Assembly (NCBI RefSeq): GCF_030068605.1
Contig: NZ_JASJOU010000001.1
Location: 620,001-684,000 of the forward strand
From: Xanthocytophaga agilis
Lineage (GTDB): Bacteria; Bacteroidota; Bacteroidia; Cytophagales; 172606-1
DNA: 64,000 nt
Direction: 5' to 3'
In this document: positions 1 to 8,889 of the stretch, in pieces
How positions within the stretch are numbered: position 1 is the stretch's first letter
Layout of the letters: each line of letters opens with the position of its first letter
Position numbers and translations under genes: made by a program
Notes under the pieces: model-generated
The model's database searches: none
Told to the model about the DNA's origin: nothing
What the model saw: only the letters and a program-made list of their open reading frames with translations

Positions 1-759
1 GCCAAACATCCTGAAATCACTGTTATTGGAACTGTTGGACCATTTCCGGATGGAGAAGACTTTACCAAAGGCTGGAAATATGCCAATAACCTGACTGTAC
101 CTATGGTAGACGAGCATTATTACCAGCAACCTGACTGGTTTGTCAGGAATCAGTACCGTTATGATGCATATGATAGAAAACAATCCCATGTATATCTGGG
201 AGAATATGCTTCCTGGGGGAATAAGCTGAAAAATGCAATATCCGAAGCAATCTATATGACAGCTCTGGAACGAAATGGCGATGTAGTGGATATGGCCTCA
301 TACGCACCTTTGCTGGCTAAGAAAAATCATACTCAGTGGAAGACAGACATGATCTTCTTTGATAATGAAAAGGTTTGTTTGACTCCTAACTACTATGTGC
401 AAAAACTTTTTACGGCTAACCAAGGCGACTACTATTATGATAAGATCGTTTCTAAAAACAGCAAAGATTCTACTTTGGCAGCTTCCTGTGTGAAAGATAG
501 TAAAACAGGGGATATTATTCTCAAACTTGTAAATGGCGGAACTGCTTCTCAATCTATGAAGATAGACCTTTCAGCCTTTAAAAAGCTGGCTTCACAGGCA
601 GAGCAGGTTGTGATCGCAGGTAGTGCAGAGGCTGAGAATACACTGGAAAATCCCCAGGCTATTGCTCCTGTACAATCTAAGATCAAGGTAAGCAAGTCTT
701 TTCAATACAATGCACCTGCTATGTCACTAACTGTTATTCGAATCAAAACACAAAGCTGA
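1..759 (+). CDS. Alpha-L-arabinofuranosidase (GH51), C-terminal part
   Basis: The reading frame is open from base 1, so this is the C-terminal 252 residues of a gene that begins before the window. GH51 enzymes release terminal arabinose from arabinan and arabinoxylan. The fragment carries the family signature VDEHYYQQPDWF, followed by GEYA, in which the Glu is the expected catalytic nucleophile, and then the MASYAPLL stretch typical of the end of the barrel. The last ~100 residues form the beta-sandwich C-terminal domain. The stop is 13 bases before the GH43 gene, so both are probably co-transcribed and act on the same arabinose-rich polysaccharide. Family assignment is firm; exact substrate is inferred. 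Confidence 0.93.
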   Translation, partial: AKHPEITVIGTVGPFPDGEDFTKGWKYANNLTVPMVDEHYYQQPDWFVRNQYRYDAYDRKQSHVYLGEYASWGNKLKNAISEAIYMTALERNGDVVDMASYAPLLAKKNHTQWKTDMIFFDNEKVCLTPNYYVQKLFTANQGDYYYDKIVSKNSKDSTLAASCVKDSKTGDIILKLVNGGTASQSMKIDLSAFKKLASQAEQVVIAGSAEAENTLENPQAIAPVQSKIKVSKSFQYNAPAMSLTVIRIKTQS

Positions 760-772
760 GTCTTACCGAAAA

Positions 773-2341
773 ATGATGAACAAATTTTTAGTTGTACTCT
801 TTTTGCTTGTTTCACTTGGAGTAGTTGCTCAAACGAAGCAGGCTCACAACCCCATCTTGTTTGCAGATGTTCCGGATATGGCTATTCTTCGTGTAGGGAA
901 TACGTATTACATGAGTAGTACTACCATGCATATGAGTCCGGGTGTGCCAATTATGAAATCCACCGATTTAGTCAACTGGCAACTGGTCAGTTATGCTTAC
1001 CAGACCCTAGCTGATATGGATGAATTAAATCTTACGAATGGAAAAAGTACGTATGGTCGTGGTTCATGGGCAAGTAGTTTGCGATACCATAAAGGAACTT
1101 ACTATGTTACGACATTTGCGCAAACTACTGGAAAGACCTATATCTTTACGACAAAAGATATAGAGAAAGGTCCCTGGAAAGTAGCTTCTTTTGCTCCTTC
1201 CTATCATGATCACTCTTTGTTCTTTGATGATGATGGTCGTGTCTATCTGCTTTATGGAGGTGGCAAACTGCGACTGGTAGAACTCAATGCAGATGCTTCG
1301 GGTGTAAAGCCCGGAACAACCGAACTGGTTGTTATTGAAAATGCAAGTGCCCCAGCCGGAGAGACTATTGGTTTGCCTTCCGAAGGGTCACAACTATTCA
1401 AGGTCAACGGGAAATATTATCTGTTTAATATCACCTGGCCCAAGGGAGGAATGCGAACCGTTGTTATTCATCGGGCAGATAAGATTACAGGACCTTATGA
1501 AGGACGAGTAGGCTTACAGGATTTGGGAGTAGCTCAGGGAGGGTTGATTGATACACCGGATGGCAAATGGTATTCCTACCTCTTTCGTGATTTTGGTGCT
1601 GTAGGACGTATTCCATATTTGGTTCCTGTCACATGGGAAAATGGCTGGCCTGTGTTGGGAGACAATGGTAAAGTACCTGAGGTTCTTGACCTACCTGCCA
1701 ATAAGAGCTTAATTCCAGGTATTGTAGCATCGGACGATTTTACACGTAAAAAAGGTGAGCCTGCATTACCATTGGTATGGCAATGGAACCATAATCCGGA
1801 TAATACACTGTGGTCTGTCACGGAACATAACGGCTATCTGCGACTTAAAACGGGACGTATTGATTCTTCTTTTCTCTTGGCCAGAAACACACTGACACAA
1901 CGAACCATTGGACCAGAATGTGCTGGTTCTACAAAGTTGGATGTCACTCAAATGAGAGAAGGAGACTTTGCCGGATTGAGTCTGCTACAGAAGAACTATG
2001 GTTTGGTAGGAGTTAAGGTTAAAGATGGAAAGAAAGAAATTGTTATGATTAATGCAGAATCTGGAAAGCCTGTTGAGCAACAAAGTATTCCACTTTTACA
2101 AAATACTATCTATCTGAAAGCTGATTGTAACTTTATCAACATGACTGATAGTGCACAATTTTATTATAGTCTGGATGGAAAGTTATGGAAGAAAATCGGA
2201 CAACCACTAAATATGAAATATACACTTCCTCATTTTATGGGATATAGGTTTGGCTTGTTTAATTACGCTACCCGAATAACGGGGGGATATGCTGATTTTG
2301 ATTATTTCCATATTGAGAATCAGATTGCAAAACATAATTAA
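773..2341 (+). CDS. Glycoside hydrolase family 43 (beta-xylosidase/arabinofuranosidase-like)
   Basis: A 522-residue secreted enzyme with an N-terminal signal peptide (hydrophobic residues 5-18, cleavage near VAQ20). The five-bladed GH43 propeller spans about residues 25-320. The expected acidic triad is visible: D35 in VPDMAI (general base), D146 in YHDHSLFFDDDGR (pKa modulator) and E204 in LPSEGSQLF (general acid). The last ~190 residues are a concanavalin-like beta-sandwich of the DUF1349/GH43 C2 type. Two ATGs are adjacent (773 and 776); either could start the protein. It follows the GH51 gene closely and a hairpin terminator lies behind it, so the two form the end of an arabinan/arabinoxylan unit. 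Xylosidase versus arabinofuranosidase activity cannot be decided from sequence alone. Confidence 0.92.
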   Translation: MMNKFLVVLFLLVSLGVVAQTKQAHNPILFADVPDMAILRVGNTYYMSSTTMHMSPGVPIMKSTDLVNWQLVSYAYQTLADMDELNLTNGKSTYGRGSWASSLRYHKGTYYVTTFAQTTGKTYIFTTKDIEKGPWKVASFAPSYHDHSLFFDDDGRVYLLYGGGKLRLVELNADASGVKPGTTELVVIENASAPAGETIGLPSEGSQLFKVNGKYYLFNITWPKGGMRTVVIHRADKITGPYEGRVGLQDLGVAQGGLIDTPDGKWYSYLFRDFGAVGRIPYLVPVTWENGWPVLGDNGKVPEVLDLPANKSLIPGIVASDDFTRKKGEPALPLVWQWNHNPDNTLWSVTEHNGYLRLKTGRIDSSFLLARNTLTQRTIGPECAGSTKLDVTQMREGDFAGLSLLQKNYGLVGVKVKDGKKEIVMINAESGKPVEQQSIPLLQNTIYLKADCNFINMTDSAQFYYSLDGKLWKKIGQPLNMKYTLPHFMGYRFGLFNYATRITGGYADFDYFHIENQIAKHN

Positions 2342-2366
2342 TACTTCAATTTTATTGAGGGAAATA

Positions 2367-2413
2367 AAAACATAAGTAGATGGAAGTTGCTTATTTCTAT
2401 CTGCTTATGTTTT
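2367..2413 (+). terminator. Hairpin terminator after GH43
   Basis: A 15-base arm (2367-2381) pairs with 2399-2413 with a single G-T wobble. The right arm ends in TTTT. It closes the GH51-GH43 unit and, facing the other way, the convergent gene at 2449-2964. Confidence 0.75.
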
Positions 2414-2448
2414 GGTGTTGGGTAGTTGATTAAAAGAATTATAATAAA

Positions 2449-2964
2449 TCACATTAGAGGAAATAGTAGGGTTTGTTTACCATAGACTGGACTCATGTAT
2501 TCAATGCGATCTGGAAAGTCCTGGCGTTGCCAGGGTGGATCAATAGGTACTGAGTTTATTTTTTGCCCGTCTAATGTCATCAAATACGCATCTAACTCGT
2601 CCTCAATCAAAACAAAATGCCCAATTCGCTCAAGCCAGGGATGACAGAATGCATGTTCATGTTGAACAGTCATTTTATTTGTAAGATTAAAAACTGCCCA
2701 TTGATTGCCTGACCTAAAGAACAAAGTTTTTGTTTCTGGGATAAATAAAAAATCTTCTTCTGTGATAACTTCAGGACGATCTCGCCAGTCAAATTGAATC
2801 CTGACCATATCAGATATATTACTATTAGAATATCCTTGAACAGATACAAAAGAAGAGGCACAAACTTTGTCATTATTGTATACTTTTTCCGAACATAGTA
2901 TATCTTTATCCAAATTTTCTAATGGATAGAGTTCATTTTGTATAATAAAAGCTAGTCCATTCAT
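2449..2964 (-). CDS. Hypothetical protein, 171 aa
   Basis: I do not recognise this family. The 171-residue product has no signal peptide or membrane helix. It is rich in aromatic residues and short beta-like strands (FLFIPETKTLFF, NQWAVFNL, HFVLIEDELDAYLM), and Trp/His-rich segments such as HAFCHPWLERIGH could bind a ligand or metal. This resembles fragments of beta-propeller-like or WG/SMI1-adjacent cytoplasmic proteins, but no diagnostic motif is present. It starts 23 bases after the stop of the TPR gene on the same strand, so the two are likely one transcript and may be partners. Function unknown. Confidence 0.7.
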   Translation of the reverse strand: MNGLAFIIQNELYPLENLDKDILCSEKVYNNDKVCASSFVSVQGYSNSNISDMVRIQFDWRDRPEVITEEDFLFIPETKTLFFRSGNQWAVFNLTNKMTVQHEHAFCHPWLERIGHFVLIEDELDAYLMTLDGQKINSVPIDPPWQRQDFPDRIEYMSPVYGKQTLLFPLM

Positions 2965-2987
2965 GTTTTTTCTTTGAAATAGTAAAA

Positions 2988-3857
2988 TTATTCAGGAAAA
3001 TGCTTACTCAAAAGTTGGTTGACTTCCTCGTCATAATCCTGAGTATACCCTAGTTCCAGTGCCATTTGAAGGTGTTCAAAAGCTTTCTCTCTTTGTCCTA
3101 TTGCCAGTAATACAATACCCATGTTTTTATAGGCAAACGAGTTGGAACAATCGTTTTCCAGCGATTGGTTTATTAATTTATGGGCACGTCCATTATTACC
3201 TCGAAGATGTTCCAGATATCCATAATTGTTGAGTGGATAAGGTTCTTCTGGTGAAAGCCTGAGTGCTCTTTCGAAATATTCTTCTGCCAAAGAGAAATTC
3301 CCTGCTTTTGTAGCTTCAAATCCTATGTTATTCATCAACATCACATTGGTGTGATCGATTTGTAATCCCTTTTTATACCATATGATTGCTTCCTGTGGAT
3401 TTTCCAGACTCGCGAAAATCCATCCTTTCGTCCATATCAAATCTACATTTTCCGGATTTGCCTTTAATAGATCATTTACAATTAGAAGAGCTTTTCTGTA
3501 TTTCTTAACAGCAGGAAAAACTCTAAGTCCCAAGTATCTGTAGTCCGTATTGTTAGGGTCAAGTGCTAATAGAGTTTCTGTGTCGGAGGCTGCTTTCTCT
3601 GTTTCCTCCCTAGTTAGATAAATTGAGGCCCGATTATATAAAGCACTGGTTAGTGTAGCATCTAGTGAAAGGGCAGAGGTGAAGTTCTCTATGGCTTCTG
3701 GTAGCTGACACAAGTAATAATAAGCCATACCTCTTCTTTCATATGCCCAGGCATGAGTGGGATCTTCTTCGATTGCTTTGGTAAGATAGGTTATTGCTCT
3801 ATGGAATTTGCTGTTGTTTAGAAAATTGAATCCAATCTGATAATAATCTTTTTTCAT
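2988..3857 (-). CDS. Tetratricopeptide-repeat protein
   Basis: The protein is about 289 residues from the chosen start. The open frame extends eight codons further upstream, but the ATG at 3857 gives the more natural beginning MKKDYYQIGF. At least six TPR units run through the whole length, with typical signatures such as AWAYERRGMAYY, ALYNRASIYL, VMLMNNIGFEA, PYPLNNYGYLEH and SFAYKNMGIVLL. There is no signal peptide, so it is probably a cytoplasmic scaffold for protein-protein contacts. It leads a two-gene unit with the unknown 171-residue protein at 2449-2964. The specific partner is not evident. Confidence 0.88.
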   Translation of the reverse strand: MKKDYYQIGFNFLNNSKFHRAITYLTKAIEEDPTHAWAYERRGMAYYYLCQLPEAIENFTSALSLDATLTSALYNRASIYLTREETEKAASDTETLLALDPNNTDYRYLGLRVFPAVKKYRKALLIVNDLLKANPENVDLIWTKGWIFASLENPQEAIIWYKKGLQIDHTNVMLMNNIGFEATKAGNFSLAEEYFERALRLSPEEPYPLNNYGYLEHLRGNNGRAHKLINQSLENDCSNSFAYKNMGIVLLAIGQREKAFEHLQMALELGYTQDYDEEVNQLLSKHFPE

Positions 3858-4317
3858 AAATTGTATAAAAGTAAAACACACGGTTATTTATATAAATATC
3901 ATACAAAATGTGACTACCTGAGTTCGAAAAATCTCTTAATAGTATGCTTCTATAGTTATATTATTCATTATACAGTAACTTTATTGTGTGCTTTTTTCTA
4001 TACAAAAGAGCTTATTGAACTGAATAATGTGCAAAAAACTTTTGCGATTAATTCAGCTCAATTACAAAACTTGCAGTTAATTTTATACAAAAAGTTTTTT
4101 TGCTGCGAATTGAACGTATAGACAAATTTGCGGTGAGTACTAGGCAAAAATAGTTTTGACTCCAATGCATCGCAAATTTAGTACTCATTCGTCAATGTAG
4201 TGAATTCACCTCGACAGATGATATGCGTTGAACTATGTTCAAGAAATAAAAATGGAAGATACTTTTATAAATAAATATGAACGTTAAATTGTTCATCAAG
4301 AGTGTAATCAATTTTGA
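3858..4317. other. Intergenic region, AT-rich, no gene seen
   Basis: A 460-base gap between divergent genes. An 86-codon open frame lies in it, but its translation is low-complexity and has no start context, so I do not call it. The only structure I see is a short inverted repeat, TGAGTACTA at 4134-4142 and its complement at 4179-4187. Promoters for both flanking genes presumably lie here, but none matches TAnnTTTG closely. Confidence 0.5.
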
Positions 4318-5133
4318 ATGAACAAGGTATTTCTATCTGTGTTTGGGCTTTTAATACTATTTTCTCAGTGTAGTAATGAGAACAAACAAAGTATTGCCAA
4401 GAAGGCACAATCAACTTCTTTTGTTAGAAAAGATACAGCTGAGTATCTTGATTCCTCAAAAACCGATAACTATCCATTGCCAAAGTCAGCGCCACTGCCA
4501 GTAAAAAAGGAAGTAGATGTAGAGGAACATATCGTTGATAGTACACAAATAGGAGAAAGAGGTAGCTTCAAATTAGATATAAGCCAAATTAGAAACCAGG
4601 ACGATGAAGTCTTTGTAAAATTCAGCCTTTATCAACGAACGGAGGTAGGATGGCGGCTTAATCAAAAGAAGTTTATTCAAAAATCTAATATATCCAATCT
4701 GGGATTGATTATTTATGATTACAACAATGATGGATACAAAGATATAGCTTATAAAGTTGATGCAGCTGCCAGAGGAGCTAATGATATGCGAATTATATGG
4801 CTTTTTGTTCCAAAGACCAGCAAGTTAACTCCCATTAAAAACGCTAGTATTTTTCCTAATCTCCGTTATAATAAGGAACTTGATTGTCTGGACTCATGGG
4901 CTATTTATGGTGGGCCTTCAACCATTTTTTTGAAAATAGAGGGAGATTCTTTAAGAGAGTTTGCAGGTGTGGATTCATTTGATGGGTATAGAACTACCTA
5001 TACAATAAATAAATCTGGTAAGAAAAGGATTCTGAAAAAAGAAAAAATCTATGAGGATGCCGTTTATATCCGATATTCAAATTATAATCCTTTGAAGGAA
5101 TATACCTCTGCTTCAGATGGTAGCAAAGAATAA
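4318..5133 (+). CDS. Putative lipoprotein with a DxNxDGxxD calcium-type loop
   Basis: A 271-residue exported protein. The N-terminus MNKVFLSVFGLLILFSQCS is a short hydrophobic signal ending in a Cys, a plausible though imperfect lipobox (Gln before Cys). The mature part begins with a Ser/Lys-rich linker, then a beta-rich domain. Residues around YDYNNDGYKD have the spacing of an EF-hand or FG-GAP calcium-binding loop, as found in XAC2610-like and VCBS-type domains. This suggests a surface or periplasmic calcium-stabilised protein. Enzyme motifs are absent. It is a single-gene unit ended by a long hairpin. Confidence 0.75.
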   Translation: MNKVFLSVFGLLILFSQCSNENKQSIAKKAQSTSFVRKDTAEYLDSSKTDNYPLPKSAPLPVKKEVDVEEHIVDSTQIGERGSFKLDISQIRNQDDEVFVKFSLYQRTEVGWRLNQKKFIQKSNISNLGLIIYDYNNDGYKDIAYKVDAAARGANDMRIIWLFVPKTSKLTPIKNASIFPNLRYNKELDCLDSWAIYGGPSTIFLKIEGDSLREFAGVDSFDGYRTTYTINKSGKKRILKKEKIYEDAVYIRYSNYNPLKEYTSASDGSKE

Positions 5134-5166
5134 AGTTATTTATACCAGTTTATTCTTTGCTACCAT
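5117..5166. terminator. Bidirectional terminator overlapping a stop codon
   Basis: An 18-base perfect inverted repeat (5117-5134 and 5149-5166) with a 14-base loop. The left arm contains the last codons and the stop of the preceding lipoprotein gene, and TTTTATC follows the right arm. It sits between convergent genes and can serve both. Confidence 0.85.
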
Positions 5167-5210
5167 TTTATCTTATCCTCCACTCGATAAACAACTACAG
5201 CAGAAACGGT

Positions 5211-6635
5211 TTAATCTTCTTTTTTAGGTGTAAGAATGCTGTTTAGTCCTATCACAAGTGAGCTAATATCTGTTTTGTTATTAACCATAACTATAAATCC
5301 GGTTTTTAATTCTGGATATATAGTAATATTTGATTGAAATCCCTCAGTGCTACCATTGTGCTGTAACATTCTGTAACCAGCTGGAAAGTTGACTATTCCC
5401 CAGCTAAGTCCAACACCGTTTTGAGTAATCTGGTGAGTAAGTGCAATAGCTGGATCTGTTTCATTGATTTGAGCTTCTATATAATGAAGTATATCTTTGA
5501 CCGAAGCATATATACCTCCTGCAGGAATAAAAACGCCAAGTGATGAAAATGAAACTGCATTTCCGTTTTCACTATAAGGGTAGGCAGCATTCTTCTTTTG
5601 GGTTACCTGTAGTGTCGTAGTGATAGACTTCATTTTCAACGGTATTGCACAATATTTCTTCACCAATTCTACATAAGGCATTTTATATTCATTCTCCAGT
5701 ATTTTTCCAAGTACCGCAAATCCCATGTTGGAGTATTCAAATTTGTATCCAGGTAAAGTGTCAAGTCGAATTTCATGCAGAGCTTGCCAAAGCATTTCTT
5801 CTGTGTAATTGCTGTAAGGTTCGAGTGGATTATACTGGATTTGCTTTTCAAAATTTCCCGGCAATGAAGGAAACCGGGCTGTATGATTAGCTAAATCACG
5901 TAATCTGACAGGAACGCCCTGATATTCCAGATTTGGAAAGCTAGCTTTAAGATATTTTCTTATATCGTCAGTCAAAGCCAGTTTGTTTTCTATAACTGCA
6001 TGGGCAAGAATGGTAGCTGTAAATGTTTTTGTGATAGAGCCTATTTCATATTGTGTTTCATCTTTTGGTAAAGTACCTGTGCCTTTCTTTGTCTCTCCAT
6101 AATGATACGTATACTGTTTTCCATTTTTAAATACTCCAATCGACAAAGCGGTTGCTTTTGGATTCCAAAAATATTCTCGGGCAATACTATCTATAGATTT
6201 ATCCAGAAATGTTTTACCTGGATTATTGCTATTTACCTTAGGTGTGGTTGCAAGAAGCGTGGGAGGATGGTGATAAAATCCAAAAGTAGTGAACTTTTGC
6301 CGAGTGTTGACTTTCAATACCATCAGCATATCTCTGATACTAAATTCTGTATGGAAATATTTTCTTCCGTTGGCAGAGTCTGCTACAAGTATAGAACTGA
6401 GAATATTTCCATTGTTCTTTAAACCCCTCAGAAAACCTGTAAGTTGATCTTCTGTTATGTGGTTCGAAAAGGCTGTATCTGCAAATGAATAGATAGCTTT
6501 GAAATCGCTCCGGTTAAATTGAGCAACAATAGAATCCTTAACTGCCAAGTGAATAGACAGATTTCCTGTTTGAGGAAATACTTTACATAAAAAGAAAAAG
6601 CTAAATAGTAAGAACAGGATGAATTTCAGGTGCAT
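5211..6635 (-). CDS. Serine hydrolase, class C beta-lactamase/PBP-like, with N-terminal DUF3887-type domain
   Basis: A 474-residue secreted protein with a clear signal peptide (hydrophobic residues 4-17, cleavage near FPQ22). Residues ~26-125 form a small alpha+beta domain like DUF3887, and ~145-470 form the serine hydrolase domain. All three catalytic motifs are present: SITK at 200-203 (nucleophile and general base), YSN at 301-303, and HNG at 426-428 in the place of KTG, as in esterase/peptidase members such as EstB and D-aminopeptidase. The His variant suggests an esterase, peptidase or peptidoglycan-trimming role rather than antibiotic resistance. The gene is transcribed alone and is convergent with the lipoprotein gene. 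Confidence 0.92.
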   Translation of the reverse strand: MHLKFILFLLFSFFFLCKVFPQTGNLSIHLAVKDSIVAQFNRSDFKAIYSFADTAFSNHITEDQLTGFLRGLKNNGNILSSILVADSANGRKYFHTEFSIRDMLMVLKVNTRQKFTTFGFYHHPPTLLATTPKVNSNNPGKTFLDKSIDSIAREYFWNPKATALSIGVFKNGKQYTYHYGETKKGTGTLPKDETQYEIGSITKTFTATILAHAVIENKLALTDDIRKYLKASFPNLEYQGVPVRLRDLANHTARFPSLPGNFEKQIQYNPLEPYSNYTEEMLWQALHEIRLDTLPGYKFEYSNMGFAVLGKILENEYKMPYVELVKKYCAIPLKMKSITTTLQVTQKKNAAYPYSENGNAVSFSSLGVFIPAGGIYASVKDILHYIEAQINETDPAIALTHQITQNGVGLSWGIVNFPAGYRMLQHNGSTEGFQSNITIYPELKTGFIVMVNNKTDISSLVIGLNSILTPKKED

Positions 6636-6814
6636 ATGTTTTCAATTTATTGTAGTTGGTTTGGGATAGATGAAGAAATAACTTCATTTGAGGAGTATAG
6701 ATGCTCCTTTAGAGAAAAAGTTTTATCGGGAGATATTATATGATGGTAATTCTATAAACAGGACTACTATAGTAGGTATGTTAGGATTTTAAGAAACTAC
6801 TTGATTGGAAAGTA

Positions 6815-6844
6815 TATAAAGATGAAACTTGCATTTTATTTTTG
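6815..6844 (+). promoter_or_regulatory. Bacteroidota-type promoter
   Basis: TTG at 6815-6817 is followed after 19 bases by TATTTTTG at 6837-6844, matching the -33 TTG / -7 TAnnTTTG pattern known for Bacteroidota primary sigma factors. The predicted transcript would begin near 6848, which supports the ATG at 6860 as the start of the next gene rather than the TTG codon at 6842. Confidence 0.65.
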
Positions 6845-6859
6845 CTAAGCTCTTATACT

Positions 6860-7657
6860 ATGAATTATTGGATCAATTTCTTTTCGCCTGTAGTAGCATT
6901 TTTTGTACTATTTATGAATCTTTATCTTATTAGTTCGAGCTTATTACAAGTAGTATTCCTGAATATGGCTCAGTGTAGGGTAAAAAGTGTTACTATAGGT
7001 TCTTTTCCTTTAATCAAAAGAACTATTGGGGTAATTCCCATTAGGATAGGACTATTCTCTTTCAGTGCTGCTGTAGGGATTTACGGATATGATAATTCAT
7101 CACCCGAAACAGAGACGGATACAGAAAAGTTGTTTTATACCAAACCAGCGTTTACAAGAGCTGCGCTTTTTGTACTTTCTCCTGTATTTTTTCTGATTCT
7201 CCTTCTTGTTTCATCGTTATACCTACAGAAAGTGATGGTTTATGTGAAACAGTTTTTTCGCTCTGTTTTTTTTCTGGATTCTGCAAAATCATTTCTGGAA
7301 TATTGGAATCTGATGGTAGGTCGGAACCCTGTATGGCTTACAATAGGCTGGAACGTTTTGTTAGTCAGTGTTATGTTGACTTTCCCATTTTCTATAGTTC
7401 AGGGATATGGGGAGTTACTGAGAACTGATTTTAGTGAAAATAAATCTTTACAGGGGATCTTAAAGGTAATGGTAATAGTGTTTTTTTGGGTAGCTTTATT
7501 GTTTTCAATCTTTCTGGTACGGATCATCTGGTTTTCAGGAGGCTGGGCTGCTATTGGGTTTGTTGTTTTAAACTGGCTGATCTGTCAATTGGCTGTTGTA
7601 TTGGTTCTCTGGCTGATTTTACTGCCCTTGACAAAGAAACAGAAAGTACTTGCCTGA
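6860..7657 (+). CDS. Multi-pass membrane protein resembling an M50 (site-2 protease) fold without HExxH
   Basis: The product is 265 residues with about four to five membrane helices (near residues 5-30, 100-125, 155-180, 200-220 and 225-255). No ordinary family is obvious. Several stretches match the layout of M50 peptidases. VKSVTIGSF stands where M50 proteins have the 'fsiGfGP' strand after the active-site helix. FYTKPAFTRAALFVLSPVFFLILLL matches the 'kp..r..i..aGp..N' helix (given here only as a pattern). A later WNVLL..FPFSIVQGYG resembles the 'NLlPlPvLDGG' helix. The HExxH and the DG ligand are missing, so it would be an inactive relative. A promoter just upstream suggests it is transcribed alone. 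Confidence 0.7.
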   Translation: MNYWINFFSPVVAFFVLFMNLYLISSSLLQVVFLNMAQCRVKSVTIGSFPLIKRTIGVIPIRIGLFSFSAAVGIYGYDNSSPETETDTEKLFYTKPAFTRAALFVLSPVFFLILLLVSSLYLQKVMVYVKQFFRSVFFLDSAKSFLEYWNLMVGRNPVWLTIGWNVLLVSVMLTFPFSIVQGYGELLRTDFSENKSLQGILKVMVIVFFWVALLFSIFLVRIIWFSGGWAAIGFVVLNWLICQLAVVLVLWLILLPLTKKQKVLA

Positions 7658-7719
7658 TGCGGAGCAGGCAATAACAATCACGAACAGAAAGATTAAGCGC
7701 AAGAATCAGAAGATACCAT

Positions 7720-8700
7720 CTAGACTATCGCTTCCTTATTGTACTTGTCTCTGTACTCCAATGGGGACATGCCTGTGATTTTACGGAATACCTCCCGAAA
7801 AGCTTTTACATCTGAGTAGCCAACTTCATACATTACTTCATTAATGGTTTTGCGGGTAGTTTCAAAAGCCTTCTTGGCTGATTCAATTTTTACCCTTTGC
7901 AGATATTCAATAGGAGTATTGCCGGTAGCTTTGATAAATCTTCTGTCAAAGTTACGTCTACTGACGGAAAATCGTGAGGAGAGCTCTTCTACAGATAGTT
8001 TCTCATGAAGTTTACTTTCGATGTATTCCTGGGCTTTTATGACCATTTCGTCACCATGTAGTTTCTGACCTGTAAATATGACAAAGGCCGATTGGTTTTG
8101 CCTATCTATTTCAATCTGAAATACCTTAGAGCAGAAAATAGCTGTTTGGCGGTCATAATATTTCTCTATCAGATAAATCATCAGATTCAGGAAAGAATAG
8201 GCTCCTCCATTAGTATAAATGCCATTTTCATCTGTAATCAACCTGTCAGGTTGCAGATGTACATTTGGAAACAGATTTCTGAAATGGTCAGCGGCGGACC
8301 AATGGGTAGAACAACTTTTGCCATCCAGCAACCCCGATGAGGCAAGCAGAAAAGCTCCTGTACATATACTGGCAATGGCTGCCCCATTTTTATACTGCTT
8401 CTCCATCCATTCAATCAGCAATTCATTTCCAGCAACTGCCAGTTGATAGTTGTGATTCAGGGAAGGAATAATGATAAGATTGGTTTTGTCAATGGATGCA
8501 ATGTGTCTATGTGGTCTGACTGCAAACAAGCCATCATAGTATTCTATTTCTTTGGATATACCTGCCAATTCAATAGTAAACAACGCCTGTCTGCCAGTTT
8601 CTTGCCAGTAGTCATTGGCTCTGGAGAATAACTTGTATGCCCCGACAATACTGCTCAGATTGCTTTGTCCTTCAGGAACCAGAATTGTAAGATGTTTCAT
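7720..8700 (-). CDS. GlxA-type transcriptional regulator: DJ-1/PfpI domain plus AraC helix-turn-helix
   Basis: A 326-residue regulator with two domains. Residues ~1-205 form a DJ-1/PfpI (class I glutamine amidotransferase-like) sensor domain. It includes the nucleophile-elbow sequence SICTGAFLLA with C113, followed by the family hallmark LLDGKSCSTHW and the TNGGAYSF loop. Residues ~225-322 form an AraC-type double helix-turn-helix, with NEVMYEVGYSDVKAFR as the second motif and GMSPLEYR at the end. Such regulators usually respond to small metabolites. It is divergent from the SRPBCC/SnoaL unit beginning at 8890, its most likely target. Confidence 0.93.
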   Translation of the reverse strand: MKHLTILVPEGQSNLSSIVGAYKLFSRANDYWQETGRQALFTIELAGISKEIEYYDGLFAVRPHRHIASIDKTNLIIIPSLNHNYQLAVAGNELLIEWMEKQYKNGAAIASICTGAFLLASSGLLDGKSCSTHWSAADHFRNLFPNVHLQPDRLITDENGIYTNGGAYSFLNLMIYLIEKYYDRQTAIFCSKVFQIEIDRQNQSAFVIFTGQKLHGDEMVIKAQEYIESKLHEKLSVEELSSRFSVSRRNFDRRFIKATGNTPIEYLQRVKIESAKKAFETTRKTINEVMYEVGYSDVKAFREVFRKITGMSPLEYRDKYNKEAIV

Positions 8701-8843
8701 TGTTTGTACTTGTATTTGAGATTAGACGCTATACTGTAAGACAATAAACCACTAATTATGCGAGGAAAGATAGAAGTTTATTCTGTCCAGATCAACCCAT
8801 TAGAAAGTCCATTTTACACCCTGTACAAGTCTTATTTAGACAA

Positions 8844-8851
8844 TACTTTTG
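8844..8851 (+). promoter_or_regulatory. -7 promoter element, decides the start of the SRPBCC gene
   Basis: TACTTTTG matches TAnnTTTG exactly. The -33 position holds only CTG at 8821-8823. If it is used, transcription begins near 8855, downstream of the ATG at 8758, so translation must begin at 8890. Confidence 0.55.
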
Positions 8852-8889
8852 TTGTGAGGAAATGTAAAACCCTTAAAACCAGAAAGAAA

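Noticed and set aside
3861-4121. 86-codon open frame
   Set aside because: Low-complexity translation with no start context; it overlaps the start region of the TPR gene in the opposite direction.
5211-6635. Antibiotic-resistance beta-lactamase
   Set aside because: The third motif is HNG rather than KTG, and the extra N-terminal domain is not found in AmpC; an esterase or peptidase role is more likely.
8758-8889. 44-residue N-terminal extension of the SRPBCC protein
   Set aside because: A consensus -7 element at 8844-8851 would lie inside it, and the fold starts at the ATG at 8890.
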